Assembly (NCBI GenBank): GCA_964392245.1
Contig: CAYMOX010000013.1
Span: 1 to 64,000, forward strand
Direction of reading: 5' to 3'
DNA length: 64,000 nucleotides
Origin: JAAUUJ01 sp964392245
GTDB lineage: Bacteria > Cyanobacteriota > Cyanobacteriia > Thermostichales > Thermostichaceae
Positions 24,521 to 33,613 of this stretch are shown here, piece by piece; within the stretch, counting starts at the first letter, position 1; every line of letters begins with the position of its first letter. Position numbers and translations under genes: made by a program. The notes beneath the pieces were generated by a model. The model was not told the DNA's origin. It ran no database searches and saw nothing but the letters and a program-made list of their open reading frames with translations.

Positions 24521-26659
24521 TTACCCCCCCGCTACGACAGAAGCAGTTGCCTGACTGGCTGATATTGTATATAGGCCCCCCAATCGGTGCAGTTGCTGGA
24601 CCAACAGGCTCAAAAACAGCCCCACATCCGTCACCACTCCCACCGATTCCAGGGATCCTCGATCCGCCAGCTTGGTGACTACAGCAGGATTGATATCCAC
24701 ACAGATCAGCTTGACCCCTGAGGGGGTCATGTTCCCCACCCCAATCGAATGGAGCATGGAGGAGAGCATCAGGATCATGTCGGCACCCTGCAGCAATTCC
24801 GCATACTGGCGCTGAGCTCTGATCATGTCCGTTTCGGTCTCGGGCAAAGGACCATCATCTCGAATCGATCCGGCCAGCGAAAACGGCACCTGCTGCTGAA
24901 TACACTCGTACATTACCCCGCTGCGGATCACCCCTTCCGCCACGGCCTTGGCAATACTGCCGTAACTGCGGATCAGGTTAATGGTCTTGAGGTGGTGACG
25001 GTGACCCCCCTTGACAGCACTGCCACGGCTCATATCTACTCCCAGGGAGGTGCCGTAGAGATTTTGCTCTAGATCATGAACAGCCACTGCATTCCCCCCC
25101 AGCAAGGCCTGCACATAGCCCTCGCGGATCAGGGTGGCCAGATGGATTCCTCCCCCGGTGTGAATGACCACAGGACCGGCCACCACCACGGTTTTGCCAC
25201 CCCGTTCCTTGGTGCGCCGTAATTCCCAAGCAATCTGTTCTACCACCAGCTCCACGCGGCGCTCACTGGAAACCCCCGATCCCATGAAGCCAAATTCCTG
25301 ACTTCCACTGCGGTCTTTGCTGGGCTGACGCAGGGTGCGGATCCCCTCCACCCCACACACCACCCGTTCTCCCGCCTGCATATCGCGAGGTAGCTTGCAG
25401 ACCGCCTGCCACAGTCCTGACTGTTGCTGCACCACAATGGCGGCATCCATCCGCTGGCGTTCCACCTGGATCCATTGCCCCTGAATGAAGACCTGCGTGG
25501 GGTAGATCGTGGTGACATAGAAGTCAAGGGGGGCGACTCCAGCCTTGGCCACAGATTCCAGCTTGGCTGCCTGGGGAACCGCTTCATCCAGTTGGGCTCC
25601 CCGCTCGATCAATTCCTCCAGGATCGTCTGCAGGATCTCTTCGGTGGGGGCTGAAACACTGAGCTGCACAGCAGAGGTGCTTTGTCGCTTTTCCCCCAGC
25701 TGGAACTTAAGAATCTGGAAGCTGCCGCCGTTGTCCACCACCAGATCCAGGGCATCGCTGAGGAGGGCACTATCCACCAGATGGCCGCTTAGATTCACGG
25801 TGCGGTTCAGGACGGAAGCCACTGGTTCTAACTCTGACACACCAGTTTCGTTCAACCGTAGGGTTAGGCACTTGGCGGCTCCCCCAGCCTTGAGAAATTC
25901 GGAGAGATCGGTTTCCACCACCCTGAAACCCACCTGCTTGAGTTGATCCCTGAGCTCGGGGCTGACCCGATTCACCACCACCGTGTGATTGATATCGACC
26001 GCGTTGCAGGCAAAGTTAATCGCATCCGGTTCCTGAATGGGAATGCGCTTTTCGGCAGGCACCCGCATTTCAATCAGGCGATTGGAGTAGGCATCAAAGG
26101 CATTGGGATAGTAGAGGAGGTAGCCATCGGAGAGGGGACAAAAACAGGTGTCCAGGTGGTAGAAGCGCTCATCCACCAGGCGCAGAGAGAGAACTTCAAT
26201 TTCTAACCACTGGGCCAGGTAGGGGTGGGATTCCAGCATGGAGCGAAAGCCATATCCTGCCCAGAGCCAGCGGCCCGCCCGATCCAGAAGGGCATCTCCG
26301 GCCCCCTCAAAAGCCAGATGAGTCGGCAGTTCATGCACAGTGTACCCCTGGGATTCAAACCAGGCTTTGAAGTAGGGCTGTTCTCCCTGACGCTCAGGAT
26401 GGTAGAAGCGACTGAGGACCACCGTCTGATTCAGGATCAATCCAGCGTTGGCGGTAAACACCATATCTGGCCACCCCTGGACCGGATTCACCAGCTCCAC
26501 CTCGGCCCGCTGTTTGATGATTTCATGGAGCTCCTGCCACTGATGGCGAGCCTGATCCCGTGAAGAGCGGTGGACATTGCCCACCATCCAGGGGTTGATC
26601 ACGTAATCAACGTCATAGAAGTGGGGGGGACACATCAAAAAGTGAATAGCGCCTGTCAT
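24521..26659 (-). CDS. argZ: Arginine dihydrolase / ornithine cyclodeaminase fusion (ArgZ/AgrE)
   Basis: Cyanobacterial arginine catabolic enzyme. The N-terminal amidinotransferase-fold domain converts arginine to ornithine, CO2 and two NH3. The C-terminal LOR/SDR-type domain is linked to ornithine to proline conversion. ATG at 26659 starts MTGAIHFLMCPPHFYDVDYV, giving 712 residues. The guanidine-group domain shows GWPDMVFTANAG, HLAFEGAGDAL, and AKCLTLRLNE with the nucleophilic Cys. The C-terminal half has the TIGR00300-type Rossmann region (VVVAGPVVIHTGGG, VDMSRGSAVKGGHRHHLK). It frees nitrogen from arginine and cyanophycin. Confidence 0.93.
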   Translation of the reverse strand: MTGAIHFLMCPPHFYDVDYVINPWMVGNVHRSSRDQARHQWQELHEIIKQRAEVELVNPVQGWPDMVFTANAGLILNQTVVLSRFYHPERQGEQPYFKAWFESQGYTVHELPTHLAFEGAGDALLDRAGRWLWAGYGFRSMLESHPYLAQWLEIEVLSLRLVDERFYHLDTCFCPLSDGYLLYYPNAFDAYSNRLIEMRVPAEKRIPIQEPDAINFACNAVDINHTVVVNRVSPELRDQLKQVGFRVVETDLSEFLKAGGAAKCLTLRLNETGVSELEPVASVLNRTVNLSGHLVDSALLSDALDLVVDNGGSFQILKFQLGEKRQSTSAVQLSVSAPTEEILQTILEELIERGAQLDEAVPQAAKLESVAKAGVAPLDFYVTTIYPTQVFIQGQWIQVERQRMDAAIVVQQQSGLWQAVCKLPRDMQAGERVVCGVEGIRTLRQPSKDRSGSQEFGFMGSGVSSERRVELVVEQIAWELRRTKERGGKTVVVAGPVVIHTGGGIHLATLIREGYVQALLGGNAVAVHDLEQNLYGTSLGVDMSRGSAVKGGHRHHLKTINLIRSYGSIAKAVAEGVIRSGVMYECIQQQVPFSLAGSIRDDGPLPETETDMIRAQRQYAELLQGADMILMLSSMLHSIGVGNMTPSGVKLICVDINPAVVTKLADRGSLESVGVVTDVGLFLSLLVQQLHRLGGLYTISASQATASVVAGG

Positions 26660-26892
26660 GGGATTATCTGGAAAGCGAAGGATCTTAAGATTGGGGAGTT
26701 GGGCGGGCTCAGGATCTAACTTGGGGTAACGGATCCGGAAGGGTAGGTTTCTCCTGCAGTGAACAAGGGGGAAAGAATGGATGAGCCATCCCCCAGAGTA
26801 GACGAATTTGCCCAAGAACAGGAACCGATGCTTCTACTTTTCAAGCCCTCTCATGATCAAAACAGGGACAAGGAAACTCCTGCCCTCAGAAC

Positions 26893-27642
26893 TTAGGCGG
26901 GAACCGAGTTGGCATCGGCATCGGCGGCAGCCTCGGATCCAACATTGGGAAGTTCTAGACAGTAACCCGCCCCGTAGACAGTTTTGATGTACTTGGGTCG
27001 CCGCGGATCGGGCTCCAGCTTGGTGCGCAGGTGACGGATGTGGACCCGAATGGTTTCGATATCATCGTCCGGTTCGTACCCCCAAACCTCCTGCAGAATT
27101 TCACTGGGGGAGACGGTTTGTCCGTGGCGCTGCATCAAACAGTGGATCAGATCAAATTCCAGATGGGTGAGCTTAATTTTCTTGTTAAACCAGATGGCCT
27201 CGAATCGCTCAGGGACCAGGGTCAGGGGACCGTAACTGAGAATTTCGGTATGTCTGGCCGTTTGAGGAATGCGATCAGCACGACGTAGGAGAGCTCGCAC
27301 CCGCACCAGCAGTTCCTGGATCTCGAAGGGCTTGGTGAGATAGTCATCGGCCCCAGCGTTGAAGCCTTCCACCTTGTCCTGAGTTTGGCCAAGGGCCGTC
27401 AGCATCAAAACCGGCACATCCACCGTTCTTTCTTCGCGCCGCAGACGCTGGCACACCGTTAACCCATCCACCTGTGGCAGCATCAGGTCCATCACCACCA
27501 GATCTGGCAACACCTGCAAAGCCATCGCCTGACCTTTCACGCCGTCAGAGGCAGTCACTACCTCATAGCCTGCCAATTCCAGATTCACTCGAAGTAAATC
27601 CAGCACTGCAGGATCGTCTTCTATCACCAGGATCCGAGCCAT
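26893..27642 (-). CDS. rpaA: Response regulator RpaA (OmpR family)
   Basis: ATG at 27642 gives MARILVIEDDPAVLDLL and 249 residues; in-frame codons upstream are not family-like. The receiver domain has acidic pocket EDD, phospho-acceptor Asp in LVVMDLMLPQVDG, and K in DDYLTKPF. The winged helix has LTLVPERFEAIWFNKKIKLTHLEFDLIHCL and PKYIKTVYGAGYCLELP. The match to RpaA rather than RpaB rests on VNLELAGYEV, the QTQDKVEGFNAGADDY stretch and the C-terminal end. RpaA is the master output of the circadian clock, activated by SasA, and it is needed for survival in darkness. That fits the fermentation genes nearby. Confidence 0.88.
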   Translation of the reverse strand: MARILVIEDDPAVLDLLRVNLELAGYEVVTASDGVKGQAMALQVLPDLVVMDLMLPQVDGLTVCQRLRREERTVDVPVLMLTALGQTQDKVEGFNAGADDYLTKPFEIQELLVRVRALLRRADRIPQTARHTEILSYGPLTLVPERFEAIWFNKKIKLTHLEFDLIHCLMQRHGQTVSPSEILQEVWGYEPDDDIETIRVHIRHLRTKLEPDPRRPKYIKTVYGAGYCLELPNVGSEAAADADANSVPA

Positions 27643-27878
27643 AAACACAAAAACAGGTAGAACTGATTTCCAGAGGGATATTAAGACTCTGGACAAATTA
27701 CTTCCATTTATTGCCCTCAGTTTACCGAATTTTACTCGCAGATTCGAGCGTCCCCCAAACACGAACCCCAGGTCCTTTCCTTCCGGTCCCTTTCCCCTCA
27801 AGAGGACAACTCGGGGATCAGGCTCCCTGCTCAGATCCCTTCCGACGATGGCCACAAATCTAAAGATTTACTTAAGAA

Positions 27879-28412
27879 TTAGGCTGAAGTCTGTTCAGGC
27901 TTGGGCGCGGTCTGATCGGAATGGGGCTCGGGGGACCAGCTCTCCTCGGGGGACTGGAGGGCATTGTCCAGAACGGTGCGGGCCTGTTGGGCCTTTTCTC
28001 GGGCATCACGGTAACGGAGATTGGCCTGGGCAAAGGATTTCAGAATCCGGAACCCCTCCTTAAGTTGATCCAGTTTCTCTTCGTCTACCTCCGCATCGCT
28101 GAAGAGCAGTTCCACCAGTTCCCGCATCTTGAGCGCCTCGGCTCGGGATTCCTGCACCTTGAGTTTGAGGGTGACCAGGTTGCTGAGCACTTGGACTGCC
28201 TGCAGCACGGCATCTTCCTCAGGGACCGACTCCAGATCCTGCACCTCCACAAACTGACTGGGACTGAATCCCTCCGCCAGTTCCGTCCCCAATTCATCCG
28301 CTTCCATCATCTCCATCAGCCGATCCATAGCCTTCTCGCGAGCACGGGTGGAATCCTTGCCTCGAACGGTAATCACAACCTCAGGCTTTTGGGGTAGCGT
28401 GTACTGCACCAT
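27879..28412 (-). CDS. Conserved hypothetical coiled-coil protein
   Basis: 177 residues, no signal peptide. The N-terminus has VVITVRGKDSTRAREKAMDRLMEMMEADEL, followed by a long acidic helical region (about 60-150) with heptad-like Leu/Val spacing, and a Pro-rich tail. I regard it as a cyanobacterial family of unknown function. It lies upstream of rpaA on the same strand with a 236-nt gap that carries the rpaA leader. Confidence 0.65.
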   Translation of the reverse strand: MVQYTLPQKPEVVITVRGKDSTRAREKAMDRLMEMMEADELGTELAEGFSPSQFVEVQDLESVPEEDAVLQAVQVLSNLVTLKLKVQESRAEALKMRELVELLFSDAEVDEEKLDQLKEGFRILKSFAQANLRYRDAREKAQQARTVLDNALQSPEESWSPEPHSDQTAPKPEQTSA

Positions 28413-28470
28413 AGGGATTGACTATTTCTGAACGGCTAAAGTTATACTAGCGCCACGTTCCTCGTCAGGG

Positions 28471-28974
28471 TTAGACCTCGTGCATGCCAGCCTTTTCAGG
28501 TTGAAACCCAGAAGAAAATAATGTGGTCCGATCAAAGAGTGAGCCCACCAGGTTGACAAAGCGGAGATCAGCTTCCAGCAACGTCGCCCCCCGCAGATCC
28601 GTGTAGCCCAGATCCGCCCCTGTTAACACTGCCCGAATCAAATTGGCCCCTCGCAGATTGGCCGCGCCCAGATCCGCCTGCCAGAGCCGGGTTTCTGAGA
28701 GGGTGGCCAGGCGTAAATCGGCTTCCTGTAAATTGGCACGGTGCAGATGAGCGCAGCTGAGATTGGCAAACTTGAGATCAGCCCGGAACAGATTCAGTTG
28801 ATACAGACTGGCATGGGCTAAATCCGCTCCCCGCAGATCAGCTCCGCTGAGATCCAATCCCCGCAGCCGTGCTCCCCTGAGGTTGCCACCGCGCACGCTG
28901 ATGCCTGAAAAGTCTCGAATTCCTGCCTGGATCTGTCTGTGCAGCTCAACAACTGGAGTGATCTTGGCGGGCAT
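28471..28974 (-). CDS. Pentapeptide-repeat protein
   Basis: 167 residues from ATG 28974 with GGAG upstream. Nearly the whole chain from residue 24 is A(D/N)LxX repeats (GARLRGLDLSGADLRGADLA, ANLRGANLIRAVLTGADLGY), predicting a small beta-helix. It is unrelated in detail to the one at 2570. Function unknown. Confidence 0.82.
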   Translation of the reverse strand: MPAKITPVVELHRQIQAGIRDFSGISVRGGNLRGARLRGLDLSGADLRGADLAHASLYQLNLFRADLKFANLSCAHLHRANLQEADLRLATLSETRLWQADLGAANLRGANLIRAVLTGADLGYTDLRGATLLEADLRFVNLVGSLFDRTTLFSSGFQPEKAGMHEV

Positions 28975-29041
28975 GGGTCTCCAGTGGACAGGCTTAGGCC
29001 AACGTTATAGCAGAGATCAACGAGAATGAAACCGTGACCTT

Positions 29042-31963
29042 ATGTTTGTTGGCAGAACTGGCAGGGGGGGGGAGATGGGCAACCTGGGACGGGGATGGCA
29101 GCTGTTCTACGTCCTGGTGGGGGTGGGAGCCGCGATTCTCCTGTTCAACGGAGGGGCTAACTTTTATGTGGAAAGTGCCTGGTTTCAGACCCTGGGATAC
29201 CTGAAAACTCTCTGGATGACCGTCATTGCACGCTGTCTGGTGGGGCTGCTGGGATTTGGCATTGCCTTTGCCACCTTACAGAAGCATCTCCGACATGCCT
29301 GGCGACAACCCCCACGGTTGCTGCTGCAGATCCTTCTGATTCTGATGAGCACAGGCTTTGGACTCCTGCTGATGCGGCACTGGTTTCCTTTCCTCTGTTT
29401 TTTCCAACAGGTGCAGGTCGGTCAGAGCGATCCCATCTTTCACCGCGATCTCAGCTTTTTTCTGTTTACCCTGCCGCTACTGGAGGCGGTGCACTCCTGG
29501 CTCTGGACCCTGGTGGGACTGATCCTGTGCCTGGTGGCCACTATTTATCTGACCGAACTGGGATTGGCGAAGCAACGCCTAACACTGGCTCTCACCCTCA
29601 CCGCCCAAAAGCATCTGCTCACCCTGACGGGGGTGTTGTTTCTGATCACGGCCCTGGGCCACTGGCTCAACCGTTATCAAATTCTGTATTCGCGGCGGGG
29701 ATCGATCTTTGGGGCCAGCTACACCGGTGTTTATGCCCAGCTGCCCGCAGAGACCCTGTTGGTGGGGATTGCCATTCTCACGGGTCTGGGATTTTTGCTC
29801 CTCCGCCGTCGCCGACCCATGCCCTTGCGCCTGCGAGCCCAACGGGGAAACCACCCCTGGATCTGGTCACTGCTGGCTCCCTTAGTGCTGCTGGGGGGAT
29901 ACTGGAGCTTGCGATTGCTGCTGGGGCAGGTGTATCCAGAACTGGTGCAGGCTCTGATCGTGACCCCCAATGAACTGGAGCGGGAACGACCTTTTATTGA
30001 GTACAACATTGCCTTCACCCGCCAGGGCTTTGATCTCACGGATGTGGAGGTGCTTCCCTTCACGGATCAGGGGCGGTTGACTCAGGCAGACATTGCCGAA
30101 AGTTCAGCCACCGTCCGCAACATTCGCCTCTGGGATACAGAACCCCTCCTGACCTCCTATCGTCAGCTGCAGGAGATCCGGCCCTACTATCAGTTTCCAC
30201 ATGTGGATGTGGATCGCTATGAGATCGGGGATGAACTGAGGCAGGTGATGCACTCGGCCCGAGAGCTGGACATTGAGCAGGTGCCGGAGGGAGCCAAAAC
30301 CTGGGTGAATCAGCGGTTCTTTTATACCCATGGCTACGGCCTTACCCTCAGTCCTGTCAACGTAATTACTCCCCAAGGCCTCCCTGCCTTTTTTATTGCC
30401 AATATCCCTCCTGAAGCCACCAACCCAAAGGTAGAGGAGGCTCTTCCCATCACCCAACCTGCGCTTTATTACGGTGAGATCAGTTACACGGACGTGCTGG
30501 TGGGGACCAAGGCCCGAGAACTGGACTACCCCCAGGAGGATCAGTACATCTTCAGCAATTACCAGGGGGAAGGTGGGGTCTCCGTTGCTCAGCTGTGGCA
30601 GCGCATCCTCTTTGCCTGGCATTTTCGCGATCCGCGCATCCTGATCAGTCGCCAATTAACTGCCAACTCTCGCTTCCTGATCCACCGTCAGATCACAGAA
30701 CGGGTGCAGCGGTTGATGCCCTTTCTGCATTACGACAGTGATCCTTACCTGGTGATTGCCGCAGGCCGTCTTTTCTGGATCCTGGATGCCTACACCACCA
30801 GCGATCGCTTTCCCTCCTCTGAACCTGTGCAGCAGCCTTACCGCCTCAACTACATCCGCAATGCCGTCAAAGTGGTGATTGATGCCTATCACGGCAGCGT
30901 TGATTTTTATGTCAGTGAGTCGGAGGATCCCGTCATTCGCACCTACCAGCGGATCTTTCCTGAACTCTTCCAGCCTCTGGAGGCCATGCCCCCCTATCTC
31001 CGCCCCCAGATACGCTTTCCTGGTGATCTGTTTCGGATTCAGGCGGAGCAATTTGCCTCCTACCACATGACCGATCCCCAGATTTTTTACAACCGAGAGG
31101 ATCAGTGGCAGATTTCCACCCAGGTGCGCAACGGTAAAACCCAGCAGATGGAACCCCAATACGTAATTCTGCAGCTGCCCAACTCAGGGGATGACCAAGA
31201 GGAGTTTGTCCTGCTGGCTTTGTTTACCCCGATCAATAAACAGAACATGGTGGCCTGGATGGCAGCCCGCTGTGATGGCAATAACTACGGACGCATCCTG
31301 GTCTATGAGTTCTCACGGCAACGCCTGATCCTGGGTCCTCAGCAGGTGGAGGCCCTAATCAACCAGAATCCTGAGATTTCTGAACAGATCTCCCTCTGGA
31401 ATGAGCACGGCTCGCGGGTGAATCAGGGGAACCTGCTGGTGATCCCGATCAAAAATGCCCTGCTCTACGTCCAATCCCTGTATTTGGAGGCCGAAGAAAG
31501 TCGCTTACCGCAGCTGACTCGGGTGCTGGCCGCCTATGAAGATCAGGTGGTGATGACCCCCACGCTAGATCAAGCCCTCGCTGCCCTTTTTCCCCCCGAC
31601 GACTTCCCGATGCCGGAGGAGCCCCCCGATGATCTGCAAGCTCCCGTCATGCCTCTGGCGCCGGAACTGGAGATCACACCCACCACCCCTACAGCAGAAC
31701 TGGTGGAATTGACGCTGGAGCAATGGCAGCAGGCTCAGGAGGCCCTGGAGGCTGGCAACTGGGAGGATTATCGGCAGCATCAGGAACAGGTAGGAGAATT
31801 GCTGGAAAGACTGGCGGATCAGCATTCTGCCCCGCTGGCTGAATCCGGTTTCTCTGAGCAAGAGGAGGCGCTTAACCGTCCCCGTCCACCCAGGCCGGGA
31901 TCCAGACCTGAGCCTGACGCAATTGACGACATAAGTGGCGATAATCCGGCTGATGCTGACTGA
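29042..31963 (+). CDS. UPF0182 family membrane protein
   Basis: 973 residues. Seven or so transmembrane helices occupy the first ~310 residues (for example LFYVLVGVGAAILLFNGGAN, LLLQILLILMSTGFGLLLM, LLTLTGVLFLITALGHWLNRY). They are followed by a large extracytoplasmic domain with the family-typical ERPFIEYNIAFTRQGFDL, YTHGYGLTLSPVN, RLNYIRNAVKVVIDAYHGSV, and VAWMAARCDGNNYGRILVYEF. Function unknown. The C-terminal ~30 residues (LNRPRPPRPGSRPEPDA...) are low-complexity. They overlap, tail to tail, 92 nt of the metallopeptidase gene on the other strand, so they may be an extension after loss of an earlier stop. Confidence 0.9.
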   Translation: MFVGRTGRGGEMGNLGRGWQLFYVLVGVGAAILLFNGGANFYVESAWFQTLGYLKTLWMTVIARCLVGLLGFGIAFATLQKHLRHAWRQPPRLLLQILLILMSTGFGLLLMRHWFPFLCFFQQVQVGQSDPIFHRDLSFFLFTLPLLEAVHSWLWTLVGLILCLVATIYLTELGLAKQRLTLALTLTAQKHLLTLTGVLFLITALGHWLNRYQILYSRRGSIFGASYTGVYAQLPAETLLVGIAILTGLGFLLLRRRRPMPLRLRAQRGNHPWIWSLLAPLVLLGGYWSLRLLLGQVYPELVQALIVTPNELERERPFIEYNIAFTRQGFDLTDVEVLPFTDQGRLTQADIAESSATVRNIRLWDTEPLLTSYRQLQEIRPYYQFPHVDVDRYEIGDELRQVMHSARELDIEQVPEGAKTWVNQRFFYTHGYGLTLSPVNVITPQGLPAFFIANIPPEATNPKVEEALPITQPALYYGEISYTDVLVGTKARELDYPQEDQYIFSNYQGEGGVSVAQLWQRILFAWHFRDPRILISRQLTANSRFLIHRQITERVQRLMPFLHYDSDPYLVIAAGRLFWILDAYTTSDRFPSSEPVQQPYRLNYIRNAVKVVIDAYHGSVDFYVSESEDPVIRTYQRIFPELFQPLEAMPPYLRPQIRFPGDLFRIQAEQFASYHMTDPQIFYNREDQWQISTQVRNGKTQQMEPQYVILQLPNSGDDQEEFVLLALFTPINKQNMVAWMAARCDGNNYGRILVYEFSRQRLILGPQQVEALINQNPEISEQISLWNEHGSRVNQGNLLVIPIKNALLYVQSLYLEAEESRLPQLTRVLAAYEDQVVMTPTLDQALAALFPPDDFPMPEEPPDDLQAPVMPLAPELEITPTTPTAELVELTLEQWQQAQEALEAGNWEDYRQHQEQVGELLERLADQHSAPLAESGFSEQEEALNRPRPPRPGSRPEPDAIDDISGDNPADAD

Positions 31964-32600
31964 CCAGATCCCAGAAGGCGGAGGAATGATTCAGGTGCAC
32001 GGTGTGACAGAGTTCGTGAATGAGCACGTAGCGCACCAGCCCAGGGGGCAGGAACAGGAGCTTGGCATTGAGACTGATGGTGCTGCGGGATGAGCAACTG
32101 CCCCAGCGGGTTTTCTGACAGCGGATCCGGCAGCGGTGAAAGGGCAACTGCAGCTCTTGACTGAGGGATTGTAGCCAGGGTTGTAGGTGGATATAGCCCT
32201 GACGGATCACCCACTGGCGCAGCAGATCCCGGCAGAGGGAGGTGTCCTGAACCGCTCCGGTAACAGTGATCCCATGGCTGGTTTCCTGCAGGATTAACCG
32301 CGGGGCAGATGTGGATTGAAACTGGATTGACCAACGCTGATCCACTGCCTGAAACCCAATTTGTGTGGGAAGGGCTTCGCCAGGATCCAACCCGATCCAG
32401 CATTGTTGCTGTTGCAGGCGCTGTAGAGTACGGGTGATCCAGGGTTGCTTTTCCTGGAGAATGGCTGGGATCTGGGACTGATCGAATCCCCAGGGCACAA
32501 TGATGTCCACCTGCAGCGGGGAGGTCACCTGAAGACGCACGTAACGGGCCCGCCGACTTTCGCGGACACGGTAGTTTAGCCGAGGAAGAATGGTGGCCAT
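31872..32600 (-). CDS. YgjP/DUF45-type zinc metallopeptidase
   Basis: 242 residues. The zinc motif is HELCHTVHLNHSSAFW: HExxH plus a downstream His. Upstream is CQKTRWGSCSSRSTISLNAKLLFLP, the signature of the YgjP/WLM-like DUF45 family. The N-terminal part resembles the usual arch-strand domain (NYRVRESRRARYVRLQV). These predicted proteases are widespread and poorly studied. It converges on UPF0182 with a 92-nt overlap. Confidence 0.85.
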   Translation of the reverse strand: MATILPRLNYRVRESRRARYVRLQVTSPLQVDIIVPWGFDQSQIPAILQEKQPWITRTLQRLQQQQCWIGLDPGEALPTQIGFQAVDQRWSIQFQSTSAPRLILQETSHGITVTGAVQDTSLCRDLLRQWVIRQGYIHLQPWLQSLSQELQLPFHRCRIRCQKTRWGSCSSRSTISLNAKLLFLPPGLVRYVLIHELCHTVHLNHSSAFWDLVSQHQPDYRHLCRQLRQAQVWIPAWVDGDG

Positions 32601-32685
32601 GATGCTCAGAGAACCCTAAAAATGACTTTTCGGCAAGTCTTCCCCTTGCTATGCTAAATAGGTTGTTATCACCTATGCCTGGGTT

Positions 32686-32859
32686 ATGGCTCAGCCGAAG
32701 AAGAAAACCTCCAAAGCCAAAAGTCGCAGCCGTCACGCTAACTGGTTGCGGAAAGCCAATCTGCAAGCGGAACGAGCCATGTCGCTAGGCCGTTCGATCT
32801 TGACCGAGAGGGCTACAGGATTCTATTACCCTAAAGCTGAGGAAGACACGGAAGAGTAA
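32686..32859 (+). CDS. rpmF: 50S ribosomal protein L32
   Basis: A 57-residue protein starting MAQPKKKTSKAKSRSRHANW, the basic N-terminus of bacterial/plastid L32, then KANLQAERAMSLGRSIL and a C-terminus GFYYPKAEEDTEE. No zinc-binding Cys remain, so this is the Cys-free form common in cyanobacteria. A J-domain gene follows 39 nt later on the same strand. Confidence 0.92.
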   Translation: MAQPKKKTSKAKSRSRHANWLRKANLQAERAMSLGRSILTERATGFYYPKAEEDTEE

Positions 32860-32898
32860 TTTTCGGCTGGACTGTCGTTCTCGACTTCGAACGAAACG

Positions 32899-33306
32899 AT
32901 GCGCCTACCCCATGCAGCTTCCTCCGATACTCACTACCAGCGGCTAGGCCTCTCATTTGGCGCTTCGCCTCGAGCTGTTCGTCGTGCTTACCGTGAACTG
33001 AGCAAACGCTATCATCCCGATACGTCTCCTCTACCCCCTGAAGTGGCGATCCAGCGATTCCACGCTCTGCAGGAGGCCTATCGCGTACTGAGCAATCCCA
33101 AGCAACGGGCTCTGTATGATTCCACGCTCTGGTTACAGCACTCACCAGATCCACCGCCTGCTCCCCGCTCCTCATTGGAGTGGGAACAAACTCGGCCCCT
33201 CTCCGGAACTGAGATTTTTACCTTGTTGCTAATGCTGGGAACCTTTGTGGGATGTCTTGTGCTGGTGGTGGTGATCGCCTGGTTAAATCCGGAGCGATCC
33301 CTATAA
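32899..33306 (+). CDS. Membrane-anchored J-domain protein
   Basis: 135 residues. Residues 12-75 form a J domain (HYQRLGLSFGASPRAVRRAYR, KRYHPDTSPLPP with the HPD motif, RVLSNPKQRALYDSTLW), which would stimulate a DnaK partner. The C-terminus has one transmembrane helix (IFTLLLMLGTFVGCLVLVVVIAW). It lies between rpmF and a DUF3143 gene on the same strand, probably one transcript. A role at the thylakoid or plasma membrane is inferred. Confidence 0.88.
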   Translation: MRLPHAASSDTHYQRLGLSFGASPRAVRRAYRELSKRYHPDTSPLPPEVAIQRFHALQEAYRVLSNPKQRALYDSTLWLQHSPDPPPAPRSSLEWEQTRPLSGTEIFTLLLMLGTFVGCLVLVVVIAWLNPERSL

Positions 33307-33338
33307 AGCCCGTTGAACTGTTGCCAAGGATTGCATTT

Positions 33339-33602
33339 ATGACCATGCCCTCTGCCGCCACTCCCCTCTACAACCACCCTCTGCCCTATCTGGAACAATG
33401 GCTGCAGGAGCAGGGTTGCCAGCAGGATCCCGGGGATGTGGAGCAGTGGTTTTGTGGTCGTGAGAATTGGGAAGCCCGTTTACGGCTGGAGGAAACCAGC
33501 ATCTGGGTTCGTTACACTTTTAGTGATGGGAATACCAAGACGTTAACGTTTCCCTATTCCCTCAGTCGTGCGGATGTGCAGCAGGCAATTTTTGAGAGTT
33601 GA
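33339..33602 (+). CDS. DUF3143 family protein
   Basis: ATG at 33339 with AAGGA upstream; 87 residues. It has the cyanobacterial DUF3143 pattern: LYNHPLPYLEQWLQEQGCQQD, then WFCGRENWEARLRLEETSIWVRY, and PYSLSRADVQQAIF. Function unknown. It follows the J-domain gene directly, an arrangement I remember as common in cyanobacteria. Its stop overlaps the extended frame of gloB. Confidence 0.8.
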   Translation: MTMPSAATPLYNHPLPYLEQWLQEQGCQQDPGDVEQWFCGRENWEARLRLEETSIWVRYTFSDGNTKTLTFPYSLSRADVQQAIFES

Positions 33603-33613
33603 CAGGTGAGCCG

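Noticed and set aside
26893..27642. Assignment of this regulator as RpaB
   Set aside because: The first residues, the QTQDKVEGFNAGADDY region and the tail resemble RpaA; RpaB has a different N-terminus.
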